A DNA stretch of 64,000 nucleotides from NCBI GenBank assembly GCA_036172665.1, contig CM069878.1, positions 22,743,501 through 22,807,500 on the forward strand. Reading direction: 5' to 3'. The position numbers and the translations under genes are program-made. The notes beneath the pieces were generated by a model. It worked only from the letters and a program-made list of their open reading frames with translations. It was not told the origin of the DNA and did no database searches. Position 1 is the stretch's first letter; each line of letters starts with the position of its first letter. Shown here in pieces: positions 11,801-21,429 of the stretch. The DNA is from Prosopocoilus inquinatus (lineage: Eukaryota; Arthropoda; Insecta; Coleoptera; Lucanidae).

Positions 11801-14489
11801 GCCACAGACCCATACCAATGGAAAACGCCGTCTTTTCTCGATCTTCGGGCGCCAGCTCCACTTGCCAATATCCACTCTTTAAGTCCAAAGCTGAGAAGAT
11901 CTTTGAGCCGGCCAGGGTGTCCAGGGTATCATCAATCCGTGGCAGGGGATAGCTGTCCTTCTTGGTGACATTATTGAGTAACCGGTAGTCTACACAGAAC
12001 CTGGTGGACCCATCCTTCTTCTTCACAAGCACTACTGGTGACGCCCACGGGCTGCTTGATGGTTCTATTACATTATCCTTTTCCATCTCGCGAATAATGC
12101 GTTCCGCTTCCTCACGCTTCGCCAACGGTAATCGCCTTGGAGCTTGACGGATAGGTCTTTCTTCTCCAGTCTCTATTTTGTGTTTCACGACATCAGTTCT
12201 TCCCTTGGATCCATTTTCTATCTCAAATACATCTTGATAGCGGCCGATCAGGTTCTTTGCTTTTGTCTTCTGGTCTGGAGTCAATTCCTGGGCTGTTGAC
12301 AAAACCATTTCCCATAATTTCCTTGGGACTTTCGCTTCTGGCACGTTTGCTTCAAGGTGGCGGGAGATGGAGGACACCATGGTGCAGCTTCCCAAGATGG
12401 TTCCTTTCTTGATATTGACGGAGAAACAATTGACGTTCATCAGGCGGACAGGTACTTCCTTCTTCGCCGTCAACAACATTTTCCCAACCAGGACTCCTCT
12501 TCCAATCCTTTGATCATCAGTATTAGGTTCAACCATAATGACTTGCCCATCTTGAAAAACACCGTCCAGTTTTGCGTCGACGTTAACCTCAGTCCTGCTG
12601 GGTAATACAACGTCTTCAGCGAGGACTACTCGAGCGGCCACGTCTCCTCGTTGATGTAGAACCAATTCCTCATTATTGACCGCCATCACGCCACGCTTTA
12701 AGTCCAATTGGAACCCGTGGGCACACATGACGTCCATGCCCAAAATTGCCTCGTCCTCTATATCTGCCACCAGTGCACGGTGTTTTATTGGAGTTGAACC
12801 AATGGTGATGATAACCTCTACTTCACCGTGGATAGTTGCTGATGTTCCAGTTGCAGTTTTCAGTTTCCACTTGGTCGGCTCGGTGCGTCCAGATGACTTA
12901 ATGACGTCGGGTCTTAGGATGGTCTTCGTCGCACCCGTATCCAACAACATGGTGTGAGGAATGTCATCAATGGTGACATCCACGAAGACACTGCTGGTTA
13001 ACTGCCGTAGGGATATTACTTGTTTGGCCTTCGTCTTTGGGGGCCTTTGAATACGGGTCGACGTTTGGCCCTCTGCACCGGCCCGGCTTAGTTTAACTGT
13101 GGCTTCCTTGGATCCTGTCTGGGCTTTGGACATCGCCTGCGAACATGTCCTTCGTCCTGGCCTTTCCAGCGGCTTTTTCTGCTTGAAGACCTGTTCCACA
13201 ATGCGGCGAACATCCTCGGCGGTGGTATACTCCCTGGGTCGCTCCTTTATAGCAGATCCCACCTTGGCGTTAGCGGATTCTTCCTCTTTTTCCTCTTGGA
13301 AGTCCATAGCCGCTCGCACCTTGACATGCCCTCTTGAGACTCGTCTCGCCGCTTCAAATTCCAAGGCATAAGCCAATGCGTTCTTGGATGTCTTCGGATG
13401 GGCCATTCTCAATGCCTGCTGGTTGTCTGGGTCACGGATTCCATCTATGAAGATCTGCACCGTCAAACATTTGAGGAATTCAACAGGAGCTGTGGGATAT
13501 GCCAACTCGGCCAGCCGCGCTACGTCCGCTTCGAATTCCTGAAGACTTTCTCCGGATTTCTGACAGCGATTCCTCAACTGCGCATGGTATACCTCGGTCA
13601 GATGGGCCTGTCCGTAACGCATTTCCATCCTATTCACAAGCTTGTCGAAGTCTTCTTGTTCCTCTGGCGGCATCGTCTGTAGCACATCGATAGCGTCCCC
13701 TCTCAAGGCCACAATTAACGAAGTGGCTTTTTCGCTGGCCGTCCATCTGTTCGCTTTTGCTGCTGCTTCGAACTGTTTGAAGTAGTTGGGCCAAGAAGAC
13801 TTTCCATCGAACGTTGGTGGTTTTACTTTCAATTTCGAATTTTCTGTTGGTCCTTCCACAATTCGGGTTTCATTATTTTCTAGTGTTTCTACTGGTGGCT
13901 GATCCCCGAACACTCGCAACCCCGCCATGATTTGTTCCAGATTTTTGATTTTATTATCCTGCTGGAATATTATTTCTTCCACATTTTCTTGCAAGTTCCT
14001 TGTTTCTTCCGATATTTTTACCACTAGTTGATCTTCAAGTCCTTTTGTTTGTTCTAGAAATTTCTCGTCGAAATTTCTGGATTGCTCTCGAAATTTCTCG
14101 TCTAAGTCTCTAGATTGTTCCAACAATTTATTCTGTAATTTGTCGAAATTTCCAGCTTGTTCTAGAAGCTTCTCCTCTAAATTTCTGGATTGTTCCATTA
14201 ATTTAGTTCGCAACTCGTCTTTGAAGTTTACAGATTGTTCTCGAAGTTCGTCCTTGAAATTTCTGGATTGTTCTCGAAGTTCATCTTTCAAGATTTTATT
14301 AAAATCGACGGGACCACACGAAATTTCGAAAAGGAAGGTATCTGGGTCTTCACCAGCTGTCAACAAATCGGATCGGAGACGCTGTTGAAGTGCGCCTTTC
14401 AAACCACAGGTTTCTAACTCTCGTTCTTCCAATTCGGTTTTTAATTCGGCCACTTTTAGGTCTTTCAACAAAATTTTTCGCGTAGCCAT
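8703..14489 (-). CDS. Gag-Pol polyprotein with SAP motif, macrodomain and CCCH finger
   Basis: This is one uninterrupted frame of 1928 residues from an ATG, 97 bases after the 5' LTR. Order by residue: SAP-like motif (about 8-42); 11-residue repeats of the EQSRNF(D/K)E type forming a coiled coil (about 66-185); Gag core (about 220-400); aspartic protease LLDTGAT (515-521); RT with FCVDYRLLN (831) and YLDDII (931); RNase H with VDTDAS (1077), E1121 and D1146; integrase with H1311/H1318/C1345/C1348 and catalytic D1380, D1440, E1476 (35-residue DE spacing). Residues about 1690-1830 resemble the TARG1/OARD1 macrodomain: SLAHCVAED (1702-1710), TKK (1760-1762) and GCGLD (1798-1802), so the lysine and aspartate used by TARG1 appear kept. 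A CCCH finger follows at C1843, C1851, C1857, H1861 (C-x7-C-x5-C-x3-H). The last 47 residues are coded by the 3' LTR. No CCHC Gag knuckle and no frameshift between gag and pol are seen. Confidence 0.95.
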   Translation of the reverse strand: MATRKILLKDLKVAELKTELEERELETCGLKGALQQRLRSDLLTAGEDPDTFLFEISCGPVDFNKILKDELREQSRNFKDELREQSVNFKDELRTKLMEQSRNLEEKLLEQAGNFDKLQNKLLEQSRDLDEKFREQSRNFDEKFLEQTKGLEDQLVVKISEETRNLQENVEEIIFQQDNKIKNLEQIMAGLRVFGDQPPVETLENNETRIVEGPTENSKLKVKPPTFDGKSSWPNYFKQFEAAAKANRWTASEKATSLIVALRGDAIDVLQTMPPEEQEDFDKLVNRMEMRYGQAHLTEVYHAQLRNRCQKSGESLQEFEADVARLAELAYPTAPVEFLKCLTVQIFIDGIRDPDNQQALRMAHPKTSKNALAYALEFEAARRVSRGHVKVRAAMDFQEEKEEESANAKVGSAIKERPREYTTAEDVRRIVEQVFKQKKPLERPGRRTCSQAMSKAQTGSKEATVKLSRAGAEGQTSTRIQRPPKTKAKQVISLRQLTSSVFVDVTIDDIPHTMLLDTGATKTILRPDVIKSSGRTEPTKWKLKTATGTSATIHGEVEVIITIGSTPIKHRALVADIEDEAILGMDVMCAHGFQLDLKRGVMAVNNEELVLHQRGDVAARVVLAEDVVLPSRTEVNVDAKLDGVFQDGQVIMVEPNTDDQRIGRGVLVGKMLLTAKKEVPVRLMNVNCFSVNIKKGTILGSCTMVSSISRHLEANVPEAKVPRKLWEMVLSTAQELTPDQKTKAKNLIGRYQDVFEIENGSKGRTDVVKHKIETGEERPIRQAPRRLPLAKREEAERIIREMEKDNVIEPSSSPWASPVVLVKKKDGSTRFCVDYRLLNNVTKKDSYPLPRIDDTLDTLAGSKIFSALDLKSGYWQVELAPEDREKTAFSIGMGLWQFTVMPFGLCNAPATFERLMETVLKGLSWTTCMVYLDDIIVVGKTFDDHLRNLEGVFQRLRGAGLKLSLKKCHLFQKEVNYLGHIVNGNGIALDPVKIQVVKDWPTPRNKHQIRSFLGLCTYYRRYVLGFADIAKPLTKLTEEGRPFEWDQQCQIGFEQLKQYLISAPILSYPFPEGKFVVDTDASNVGIGGVLSQIQEGQEKVIGYFSKVLSKPDQNYCVTRRELLAVVKTIEHFYKYLYGRRFLLRTDHTALKWLLRFKNPEGQVARWIERLQEYDFEIQHRAGTSHRNADALSRRPCAENCKHCSRLDEKVATTARTAIVDDKWQAEELRRDQENDPDLKLVLEWKSRDTRPTWEEVAPCAPSVKSYWAQWDSIVLDRGLLRRSMENPEGMEEKTQLLIPKNRVPEVLRELHDGTSGGHLGVKKTMEKVRERFYWVNCKEDVKDWCRKCAVCAASNGPHRRGKAPMTQYNVGSPFERVVIDVAGPFPETNGGNKYIVVVMDYFSKWVEAYALPNQEAVTIAEVLVREWISRYGAPMELHSDQGRNFESALYKNVCTLLGVRKTRTTALHPQSDGMVERFNRTINRHLSKVVSNHQRDWDTYIPLFLMAYRSSVHETTGETPAKVVFGREPRLPCDLKFGVKPGEVSADEDYVSKLRREMDDIHNQVRHNIQTASDRMKEHYDINAQHGGYQPGALVWLYNPQRRRGLSPKLQTSWEGPYKVMKRINDVVYRIKKVPHGKPKVIHFNRIAPYHGEADEGTVQRAQVSEVNFETFMSHHAKGSKARFGVTTEKQQDLFKVPLEYSLAHCVAEDLKMSKGIAQVFRKKFGQIEELRRQHPVVGKSLQIIDSTADRRRHVHYLVTKKTSSGKPDYVTMWRALYSLRRQLIENHQMKLAIPKLGCGLDGLDWRVIRSMLEVIFHRTGIEVLVCSHHPQATVSHSKTVDCYFFQTGSCKNGPACRFRHPPSRLSPGTFRDETFLRRGQCGAPTGLAQGVKKSVRCYVSSAVTPSGPTSNRLESSSVETSRRQQMI
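8847..8859 (-). other. polypurine tract of the gypsy element
   Basis: Directly before the 3' LTR the minus strand reads AAGAAGGGGGCAG. This is a purine run at the expected position for plus-strand DNA priming. It is also coding, since the gag-pol frame passes through it. Confidence 0.7.
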
Positions 14490-14567
14490 TGTTTTTTTCC
14501 GATACTGTACTTATTTAATAATCTGATTAAATTTAATTTACTTTAAATTGTTTATTTATTTGCACAA

Positions 14568-14585
14568 ACCCGCACACCGACACCA
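14568..14585 (-). other. primer-binding site of the gypsy element
   Basis: One base inside the 5' LTR the minus strand reads TGGTGTCGGTGTGCGGG. The leading TGG is complementary to a tRNA 3' CCA, as expected for minus-strand priming. The primer tRNA (3' end ..CGACACCA) could not be assigned. Confidence 0.6.
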
Positions 14586-14586
14586 C

Positions 14587-14913
14587 TGTTACGTTTCTAG
14601 GGTTTATGTTTATTTATTTAAACGAATAAAACACTCGATAAAAACTTAACCGTAATTTAATAAAGCTTAAAAACTAATTTATTTGTAATAATTTATTTTC
14701 ACACTAAAATCTAACTTCGACGGTCGCTAGTTAGAATTCGACTGACTCGTGAGTCAACTCCGGGCGATTTTATATCATTTGCTGCCGTCTGGAAGTCTCT
14801 ACGCTGGAAGATTCTAGTCTGTTCGATGTAGGCCCCGATGGCGTGACGGCCGATGACACATAACAGCGAACCGACTTCTTGACGCCTTGCGCTAAGCCGG
14901 TTGGCGCGCCACA
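14587..14913 (-). repeat. 5' LTR of the gypsy element (327 bp)
   Basis: It matches the 3' LTR at 324 of 327 positions by eye. It begins (minus strand) TGTGGCGCGCC next to the target duplication ATAC and ends GTAACA just before the primer-binding site. It contains the promoter described separately. Confidence 0.93.
14740..14774 (-). promoter_or_regulatory. LTR core promoter (TATA + Inr)
   Basis: On the minus strand TATAAAA lies at 14774-14768 and TCAGTC at 14745-14740. The initiator A (14743) is 31 bases after the TATA start. This divides the LTR into U3 (14913-14744) and R/U5. The same elements occur in the 3' LTR at 8707-8701 and 8678-8673. Confidence 0.7.
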
Positions 14914-14917
14914 ATAC

Positions 14918-16279
14918 GTAAGCATTAATTCCAGCAAAATCCACAAGATCAAAAAATACTGCAAGTGGCCATCTTCTTGTCGATCTTTTTGTTCCTAGCC
15001 ATTTGATCTATAGTATCAACACCGAATTTAGTGGAATTATAATTTAGTATTACTTCCGGTTTTCTGTGCTCTTCGTCGGATACGTCAAATCTATTATGTT
15101 GAGTAGACAACAAAACTACAGCCTTTCCTTTTTTAGGAACGTAAGAAACTAATAATGTATTGTTGGCATAAGCAAAAACAGATGATTTCTCTTCACGAAA
15201 TTTTGACGGCAGCATACAGGAAGGAAGCTCTTTACGGTTTTTACGGACAGTTCCGACAAGAGTTAATTTTTGTTTCAATAATTCCTGCCCAAGACTGTAG
15301 CTAGTAAAGAAGTTATCAGTAGTAATATTGCGACCAGAGCCGTTTAGGTGCGTTACCAAATCTAACACCACCCGCTTTCCTTGTTCCTGTTCCTTTGTGT
15401 TTCCTATTTTGCCAGAATATATTTGCAGGTTTGTAATGTATCGAGAGTCACAGTCTACAGCCATCCATATTTTTATACCATATTTTCCCGGCTTTGAAGG
15501 AATATAAACCTTGAAACCACATCTTCCTCTAAAAGTACACAGGTGTTCGTCCGTATATAAGCATTCTTGCATTGACTAACGAACATATTAGTTATTTCAG
15601 CTATAGGTTCAATCTTGTTCTTAGTTGCTTCTTTTCTAACTTGTCGTGTACCTCTGTCATCAAATCGTAGACAGCTAAGTATGCTCGTGAAACGATGTCT
15701 GGACATTGTAGCTCTAAAAATTGGATAACCGTACTTTTCTGACCAAAATTCTTTTAGATCTTTCCCGTGACCCTTCTGAATACCATAAAGCAAGCTTAGA
15801 CCCAAAAATGCCAAAAACTCACTGCGTTGTAATTCCTTCCAATATTTTAGGCTTGACTTCTTTTCCTCTTGTACATTTGCCCTTTCATTGGTGTGCAAGC
15901 ATATTTTGTCTATGATTTCGTTCGTCATAAATGCACAAAAGCAGTCTGTGCGGGTGGACAAATTTAAATGTTTTGATATACCAGGAATTTGTTTTATAAT
16001 ATTCCTTGACTGTGTCTTTTTACGTCCTGGCTCCATACTACTCCACTGTATTATTCCATCCTTGCTAATCCAAACTTCATCATTCCCGTCTTAATTATCA
16101 GTATCTGAGCTGCTTAGATTTGCTGCATTTGCTTCGACTACCTGCAGTTCAGTGAAATCTTCGTCTGCATCACTACCATCGCTCTCGTTATCTATGATCT
16201 CAAAATCAGAATTGTATACATTCATCAAAGCTTGTTCTTCACTGTAGCCTCTTGCAAAGTTTATATTATAATCCGCCAT
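14918..16279 (-). pseudogene. piggyBac transposase, 5' and catalytic part (broken)
   Basis: The ATG is at 16279-16277. An acidic N-terminus runs to an in-frame TAA at 16093-16091, after which the same frame stays open, including the ATG at 16036. A frameshift near 15570 moves the reading to a frame ending near 14950. This second part holds the DDD-type catalytic core typical of piggyBac: an Asp in VDCDS, one in ITTDNFF and one in GVDTIDQ. A second frameshift or small deletion lies near 14970. Past it, the frame encoding AVFFDLVDFAGINAYV runs into the retrotransposon insertion at 14917/14914. The remainder of the gene is on the far side, at 8515-8151. Family identity is clear. The nonsense change, two frameshifts and the insertion make it non-functional. 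Confidence 0.9.
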
Positions 16280-16879
16280 AATAAATTTTCATATAACTTA
16301 TCACTCAGTAAAACTTTGAATGAGAACGCTTCCCATGGAACTACATTTATAAGTATTGACTATTGGCATGTTTCATGTTATAACTTGCAGAAACATGAAT
16401 TATTACATGTTTGTGCATAATATTACACAAAATTACGAAACATACTGCGATACACAACGAACAGTCACAACGAACAAATCACAACTTGCAGAAACAGGAA
16501 TAACTATAAGTTTATACCGAATCTTATTCCAATTACAAAAGAATAAATTTCAACAACCAACTAACAAACCCCAACTTGTAAAAACATGAAAAACTGCAAA
16601 TTTATGCTAAACATCATTCCAAACTTCATAAAAACTTAGCTAAGAATTTATTACGTATTACCCACCTGGGGTCAAAATTAACCCCAAACGCATATTTTGT
16701 GGCATAAATAGTTTTACTACAAAAAAAAACAAAAAAAAACAATTGTGACGGTGTTCTATGATGTTAGATAGAAGCATATCTAGGGGTGTAAGACAATACA
16801 CCCTGAATAAACATAAGAAAATAGATTCTAGTTTACGTGGGGTCAAAAAAGACCCCAGACGGGCGGCGAGGGTTAAACA

Positions 16880-19800
16880 GATGGAAAATCACCAAGAAAT
16901 TCTAAAAATCATTTTATTGAAATCTCTCAAGTTTCAACTTTTTCAAAATGGTATTTGTGACTTATTGCGAACCAAAAGAAAAGATACTTCCTCCTGCTAC
17001 GTAAGAAATACTTAAATCATATTTGCATGTAAGGTATTTTCCAGTTAAACGTCACGACAAATACGCCAACTTATTCCCTATGGCACACTTTAAGTGAAAC
17101 ATAATATAATCAGAAATTCATTAGAATACTCTGATTAAGGAACGTCATTGGACGAAGTTAATAATAGATTTGAAACAACCAATTATATTGTTTCACCTAA
17201 CACAGTTTTTAATCACGCTGTTAAATTAAACAGTGATTATATAATTTTTGTGAAACTGAGGGTAAGTCTACAGTTTTTAGGATACTTTCAAAATTTGTGG
17301 AAATGGAGAATGAAACGATTTCAGGCTTTATTCTTGACTTCTCAAAGATTTTTCAAGTGCCTGATTGCCCTGATACAGAAATGGAAATCTATTTTGAAAA
17401 TCGTAGAGATTTCCTGAACGTCATATGTTTAATACTTTTTCGGTTTTTGATTTATATAGTTTTTAAGCGTTTGAAAATAAAGGAGTTTGGCCTCTCTTTG
17501 AATTATTTATAACATTTTAAGTCTACTGTCAATGATGTTTACTTGGTTTTTGATGTGCCTACTGTCAAGAAAATTCATTGCGTCTAAACTAAGTGGAAAT
17601 ATCTAAAAATAATGAGTTTTTATGTTATTTTAGCCACCTTTTCATTTAATCAATTATGCTGGATGATTTTGGGATGTCTAAAAGTAGCGATTTTTGATAG
17701 TATTATTTGTTTCTTATTTCTTTTTTTTTGATAATTCTTCAATTTTTTTTTCTTGTTTCCAGTTGTCCTTGATCTAAAAAATACATTTCAAATATTACTT
17801 GAAGCATATCAAAAAAATATTCTGATTACTAGTATACTTAGTTATCTCGCCTGCACATCAATCAGTCTGTACACGTATTATATATACCCAATCAATAGGG
17901 ACATTAACCGGAATAGATAATTTCCAAATTAGAGACTGCATATGCATACAAAACGGATTAAATTCACAGTAGAGCTGAGAGGCGTTTTAACTTCCGAGCA
18001 CGTTATAAAATAAGAAAGTACACAGCAACTGAAGGCAATTTCGTTATATCTTTTCCGCGGAATACGTAAGTTCCGACGGCACCATCGAAAATGTGGGAAA
18101 TGTTTAGTGGGCGACAAAAAAATGAAGAAAGTTCCCAATAAAGACGCGAAAGAGGCCGTTACGGGTAGGTGGCGACGTTGTGTGGGACGTGGTCGAACTG
18201 CTGATTACTTCCGGCACTCAATAAACACGCGTTTTCGGTTGTCAAGTCATCTGTTTTACACTTCTCTACCGAAAACCCTTCCGATCGTCGCGACTTTCAT
18301 TGTGATTCCGAGCTTCTCAAGGTTGAACGCAAGGGTAAAATTTAATTTCTCCTCTCGAATTCATGTTCCGGAGACAAATGATTCTATTAGGGAAATCATT
18401 GTAATAGTTTACTGCTCAAATTTTACGTCTAAGTTATTTTGATGCTGATAAACTTTATTCCTCCAAGAAAATTACGGAGGACTTTGCAGCTACAATAAGT
18501 AATTAATAAGATTTATTTTATTCAGTCAAGATAATCTAATGTAATTAAAGGTGTCGGTTAGCATGAACAGACTTAATCAATTAACGTTTTCTGGTTATTA
18601 TTATCAATTGGAAGATAAATTTTTGCACACTGCTTGAAAGAAAGATATTGGATGAATTTCTTATCGAGTTTTTTGTTCGGCATGGTTTGGATTACAAAAA
18701 CGTACCCTAAATAGAATATCAAGCAATCTGCCATGTCATATGGTGTCGAAGCTTTTACTTAGATCAAGAGTTCTTAGAGGGGTCGACATCGACTTCTTGG
18801 GGGTCGTATTTTGGGGTTATATTTTATTTTAAGATAAATTAAAATGAATCTTAAATTCTTAACAATAGGTGTGTTTTTATTACCGCAATATTCAGAGTAA
18901 CTTAGCGGCACTCAGTAACCTTGGAAATTTGTATGTTTTTTTTACATGCTTGTTGGTGAGATTTTGTAAGCTTCCTCCATATCAGTCAAAGAGATATTTA
19001 GGTTAGAATGCATGTGTATGTAATGGTCGAATGTCTCGTTTGACATTTGCACGATGTTAGTGGAATTAACTTGTTTTTTAAGCTCGTTTCAACTCAGCAA
19101 ATCTCACCTCACTTTTGATATTTACTGATCTGAGTCGAAAGTAAAACGAACAAACGTAATGTGTTAATAAAAACGTGATTTTTTTTTTAAATTCACATAA
19201 CAATTATTGTAAAAGGAAAGTTATTAATTTTAATATAATTCAAGTTTTTGCTAATTAGGACGGATTGAAATATATAGGGTATACCAAGTTGAGTGGCCTA
19301 TTAAAAGTTTTCAAGAAAGGAACATACAAACATTCTGAAAATTAATACACAGTACTAGAAGGAAGTTGTATTTCAGACTAAAATATTATCACTTTTATAT
19401 CAATTTCGGTTGTGCCGCAAATCGCCATTAACTTTCTTATTTTAAATGGAATGCTATATTCTTGATTGCAAATTCTATACTTTACATATTATAAGTAAAA
19501 ATTGTTAAGGCTTCCCTACACTTAAATGTAAGGGTTTTTGAGATATTTCTCAAATTTCTTAAAAAGATATTTCGGTGACCTTTCAATTAAAAGAATGTAT
19601 TTACGTCACTTTCAAATTTCAAGATTCAAGTTGCCTATCGTTTGAGAAAATAATGTGTAGCATTTCAAATCATATCCTAGTTATTCTTGAAAAATTCACA
19701 GGATGGTCAAAATATAGTGTCTCATGACAGACAGGTCATGAGAACCAAATTCTACCTCAACTAGTAGTAGCGATTCCCATGCCCATTTCAATTAGTTTTC

Positions 19801-20238
19801 TCGTTCTTATTAATTGTGTATTTTTTGTATTAATTAATACCACTAATGCAGTTATTCGTAGTTACCTTTGAAAAAAAGAACCAGATATTCAATCCAAAAT
19901 GTTTTTAAGAAATAAATAATTGTTAAGCATAACATTATGTTGCCGTACATCGGGAAATAAAGCTACAGCACAGCCAGCAGCTCCAGTCGCGACGGATGTG
20001 GGTGTTAATTAAACGCGACGATAATGAGCACCACCTAGAAATGTGGAAATTTCAAAAAAATATGTTTTTTGAAAGAAACATGGACATTTCAATATTTCTA
20101 AACGGAAACGTCCCAAGAGAAAATTCAATGAAATTTGCAATAAATTTCACATTAAGTAAAAAGAACGAATTTCTTTGAAATAAATAATGTGATAATAATA
20201 ATAACGTGATTGAAGTCAACTCTTGTTCGATAAAATAT
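16880..20238. other. gene-free AT-rich stretch with a GC-richer spot
   Basis: No gene is supported. A GC-richer island at about 18050-18310 contains a short open frame on the plus strand (from 18107) with a possible donor GTAGGT near 18164, but no partner exon is evident. The segment from about 19270 to 19560 resembles parts of the TA-flanked foldback repeats farther right (for example near 49860). Confidence 0.4.
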
Positions 20239-20383
20239 TTGCGAAAATAGCTTTTAAACTTTAGACGGACACTGTAAAATCGCAAGGAACTTGATACTTC
20301 AAAAGCTATCAAGCTACAGCGAAACGTTGGATGTTCCATGCGATTTGACAGTGTCCGTTTAAGTTTTAAAAACTATTTTCTCA
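20239..20383. mobile_element. small foldback MITE with about 52-bp arms
   Basis: The left arm GCGAAAATAGCTTTTAAACT.. (from about 20241) is repeated in inverse orientation at about 20328-20382. Both arms share the core ACGGACACTGT. The two arms and the roughly 35-bp loop would form one stable hairpin. Target duplications are not clear. Confidence 0.65.
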
Positions 20384-20689
20384 ATAATAATATGCTACAA
20401 CAAAAAAAATATATAGGTAAGACTACATAATAGATAAAAACTAACAAGCTGTCAATTAAATGATCTCAATCTTAAGCGCTGAGGGTTATTTTTTTCAGTC
20501 ACATTAACCTTTGTCTTATTTTTATAGCAATTCTAATAGCGTTTTCCACTGACTGCACTGAGTGTATTTCTGGTTTAGAGGTTTATGTAATAAATAAATA
20601 AAATAAATAAAAATGACTACTTCAAATATTTACAATCTTCAACAAAGTCAGGTAAATTCCTGGGTCTCATTATTTATCATTCGAAATTT

Positions 20690-21345
20690 TCAACGATTAC
20701 CTACTGCTCTTGTTTCAGAGATCCAATGCTTACTTGATTTTTTTTAAATGACAACCTGCTGATTTTTTTCCTCTATTTAATAGTTCGTTTAATTCTTTAA
20801 AAGACCACATAAAAATATTTATCTATTGCATAAGAAAATTTTCGAGAAAATAATGTTTGAAGGAAAAAGTTAGAAAAAATGGTTTACGCTGATATTTGGT
20901 ATTTGTTTTCATGTTTTCAAGGCAATTTTTATTAAAATTTTCTTTAGCGCTGTCTTAAAAACGTCAAACAGCTTTCGAAATATTATGCCGGTCCCATGCT
21001 TTTGTCCTTCCCCATATTTGTTTTCATATTTTTAAAATAACTTTTATTGAAGTGTGCATTAGTTCTATCTTCAAAACAACCCATAATCTTGTGGCCTTCT
21101 AGTTTTTTTTGTTAAAACTAATATTTTTGTCGAATATCAAACATTAGACCATTTTTCTTAATTTTTTCATCAGACGTTATTTTCTCGAAAATTTTCTTAT
21201 GTAATGGATAAATGTCTTTATACAGTCGTTTAGAGAATTAAACGAGCTATTAAATACAGAAAAGAAATCAGCAGATTGTCATTTAAAGAAAATCAAGTAG
21301 GCATTGTATCTCAGAAACAAGAGCAGATATACAATTGAAACAAAT
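20690..21345. mobile_element. foldback repeat with arms of about 235 bp
   Basis: The left arm (about 20690-20925, including CTGCTCTTGTTTCAGAGAT) recurs inverted at about 21105-21345 with roughly 80% identity by eye. The spacer contains two diverged direct copies of an ATTTGTTTTCAT segment (20902 and 21016). The right flank ends in CCCTGTATA, typical of TA-inserting foldbacks, but a matching left end was not found. Confidence 0.6.
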
Positions 21346-21429
21346 TGGTAAATTAGGTCTTGTTGACTCTAAATGACATACCAAATTTCAAACAGATCCT
21401 TTTGCCCTACCCTGTATAACAAATCTGTG

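Larger units (their letters stand above)
8520..14913 (-). mobile_element. Ty3/gypsy LTR retrotransposon, full length, 6394 bp
   Basis: Two 327-bp LTRs (8520-8846 and 14587-14913) begin TG and end CA and differ at only three positions. The 4-bp target duplication ATAC lies at 8516-8519 and 14914-14917. In the element's orientation (minus) the order is 5' LTR, primer-binding site, a 97-bp leader, one long gag-pol frame, polypurine tract and 3' LTR. The order protease-RT-RNase H-integrase places it in Ty3/gypsy. The intact frame and near-identical LTRs suggest a recent, possibly still competent insertion. No env-like gene is present. A macrodomain and a CCCH finger occupy the C-terminus instead. 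Confidence 0.95.
7880..16872 (-). mobile_element. piggyBac-family DNA transposon, interrupted by an LTR retrotransposon
   Basis: TTAA lies at 7876-7879 and 16873-16876, the piggyBac target site. The ends are inverted: left TCCTCACCGCCCG (7880-7892) and right, read inward, CCCTCGCCGCCCG, a 13-bp match with two differences. Both ends carry a subterminal palindrome GGGGTCA..TGACCCC (7922-7939 and 16839-16856), and a third copy lies at 16668-16685. A transposase gene runs on the minus strand. Without the 6.4-kb insert the element would be about 2.6 kb, normal for the family. The left end has about 26 extra bases, including an internal TTAA, between the terminal repeat and the palindrome. The element cannot be autonomous because its transposase is broken. 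Confidence 0.93.

Noticed and set aside
9309..14417. Numerous plus-strand frames across the retrotransposon
   Set aside because: They are antisense shadows of the gag-pol frame, which alone contains protease, RT, RNase H, integrase and macrodomain motifs.
16658..16846. Frames at the right end of piggyBac
   Set aside because: They overlap the subterminal palindromes and the non-coding end of the transposon.
18107..18442. 111-residue frame in a GC-richer island
   Set aside because: Its composition is mildly unusual, but there is no domain, no clear partner exon and no promoter. Kept only as a note in the intergenic entry.
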